DNA of 64,000 nucleotides from Bradyrhizobium lablabi (GTDB lineage: Bacteria > Pseudomonadota > Alphaproteobacteria > Rhizobiales > Xanthobacteraceae): NCBI RefSeq assembly GCF_001440475.1, contig NZ_LLYB01000034.1, forward strand, positions 17,478-81,477, read 5' to 3'. Both the position numbers and the translations under genes were made by a program. Numbering within the stretch: the stretch's first letter is position 1; each line of letters begins with the position of its first letter. The notes under the pieces are model-generated. The model saw nothing but the letters and a program-made list of their open reading frames with translations, ran no database searches and was not told where the DNA came from. Shown piece by piece: positions 63,933 to 64,000 of the stretch.

Positions 63933-64000
63933 TATCGGGATTCCAAATGAATCATTAATATCTTGCCTGACATTTTAAATTCGCGAATTAAATAATGCAA
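63933..64000 (-). promoter_or_regulatory. AT-rich upstream region of the PEP-CTERM gene
   Basis: The last 68 bp of the window are strikingly AT-rich and contain the palindrome AATTCGCGAATT at 63978-63989, about 50 bp before the ATG. This is the promoter of the leftward gene; the palindrome may be an operator. Confidence 0.4.

Overview
The window looks like chromosomal DNA of a GC-rich alphaproteobacterium, most likely Bradyrhizobium or a close relative. The evidence is high GC with matching codon use, the regulator mix (GntR/FCD, Lrp, AraC, a FixJ-like two-component set, Crp/Fnr), several peptide-type ABC uptake systems, and a nirK/norEFCBQD denitrification island whose promoters carry FixK/NnrR-type boxes. 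No rRNA, tRNA, CRISPR array, insertion sequence, integrase or phage gene was seen. Species assignment is inference.

Layout. (1) 1-12.4 kb: the tail of an acyl-adenylating enzyme, then a catabolic locus. A tandem-winged-helix GntR regulator and a class III aminotransferase point left. A C45 (penicillin-acyltransferase-like) hydrolase, a complete dipeptide-type ABC importer with two paralogous binding proteins and a fused double ATPase, and two PuuE-like polysaccharide deacetylases point right, with overlapping stops and starts. (2) 12.5-18.4 kb: a divergent Lrp/AsnC regulator and the branched-chain 2-oxoacid dehydrogenase operon (E1alpha, E1beta, E2, E3), led by a small ACT-like protein. (3) 18.4-29.8 kb: an aldehyde dehydrogenase, an isopropylmalate-dehydrogenase-like enzyme, an SDR and a GntR regulator, divergent from a sulfatase-fold hydrolase (Thr in place of the catalytic Cys) and a second complete peptide-type ABC importer. 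(4) 29.9-39.4 kb: a leftward run of AraC regulator, small ORF, NDH-2-like oxidoreductase, MBL hydrolase, then a tight block of acetoacetate decarboxylase, patatin, 3-hydroxybutyrate dehydrogenase and an EmrA/EmrB efflux pair. (5) 39.6-45.7 kb: a GAF-PAS sensor kinase with two response regulators, an AraC regulator, a SrpA-type catalase relative lacking the distal His, and an ECF sigma factor. (6) 45.8-63.2 kb: the denitrification island, with hemN, nirV, nirK, a Crp/Fnr regulator, pseudoazurin, nnrS, a polytopic membrane protein, a tandem DUF2249 protein, a DUF59 protein, ccoG, a PCuAC fusion and norEFCBQD. (7) A PEP-CTERM protein at the right end.

How the parts work together. The denitrification island encodes nitrite-to-NO (NirK, electrons via pseudoazurin) and NO-to-N2O (NorCB with NorQD/EF) steps, haem supply under low oxygen (HemN), and copper/cofactor maturation. 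Seven TTG-N8-CAA boxes sit about 50-100 bp ahead of hemN, nirK, paz (shared with the regulator), nnrS, the PCuAC gene, norE and norC, which ties the island into one low-oxygen/NO regulon. The two ABC loci each combine a GntR regulator, a hydrolase, an importer and downstream enzymes, so both look like substrate-induced scavenging pathways with unknown substrates.

The least-explained elements are the C45/aminotransferase/deacetylase locus, the ACT-like leader of the bkd operon, the Thr-type sulfatase-fold enzyme, the His-less catalase relative, the PCuAC fusion, and a small Cys-rich ORF sharing the nnrS promoter box.
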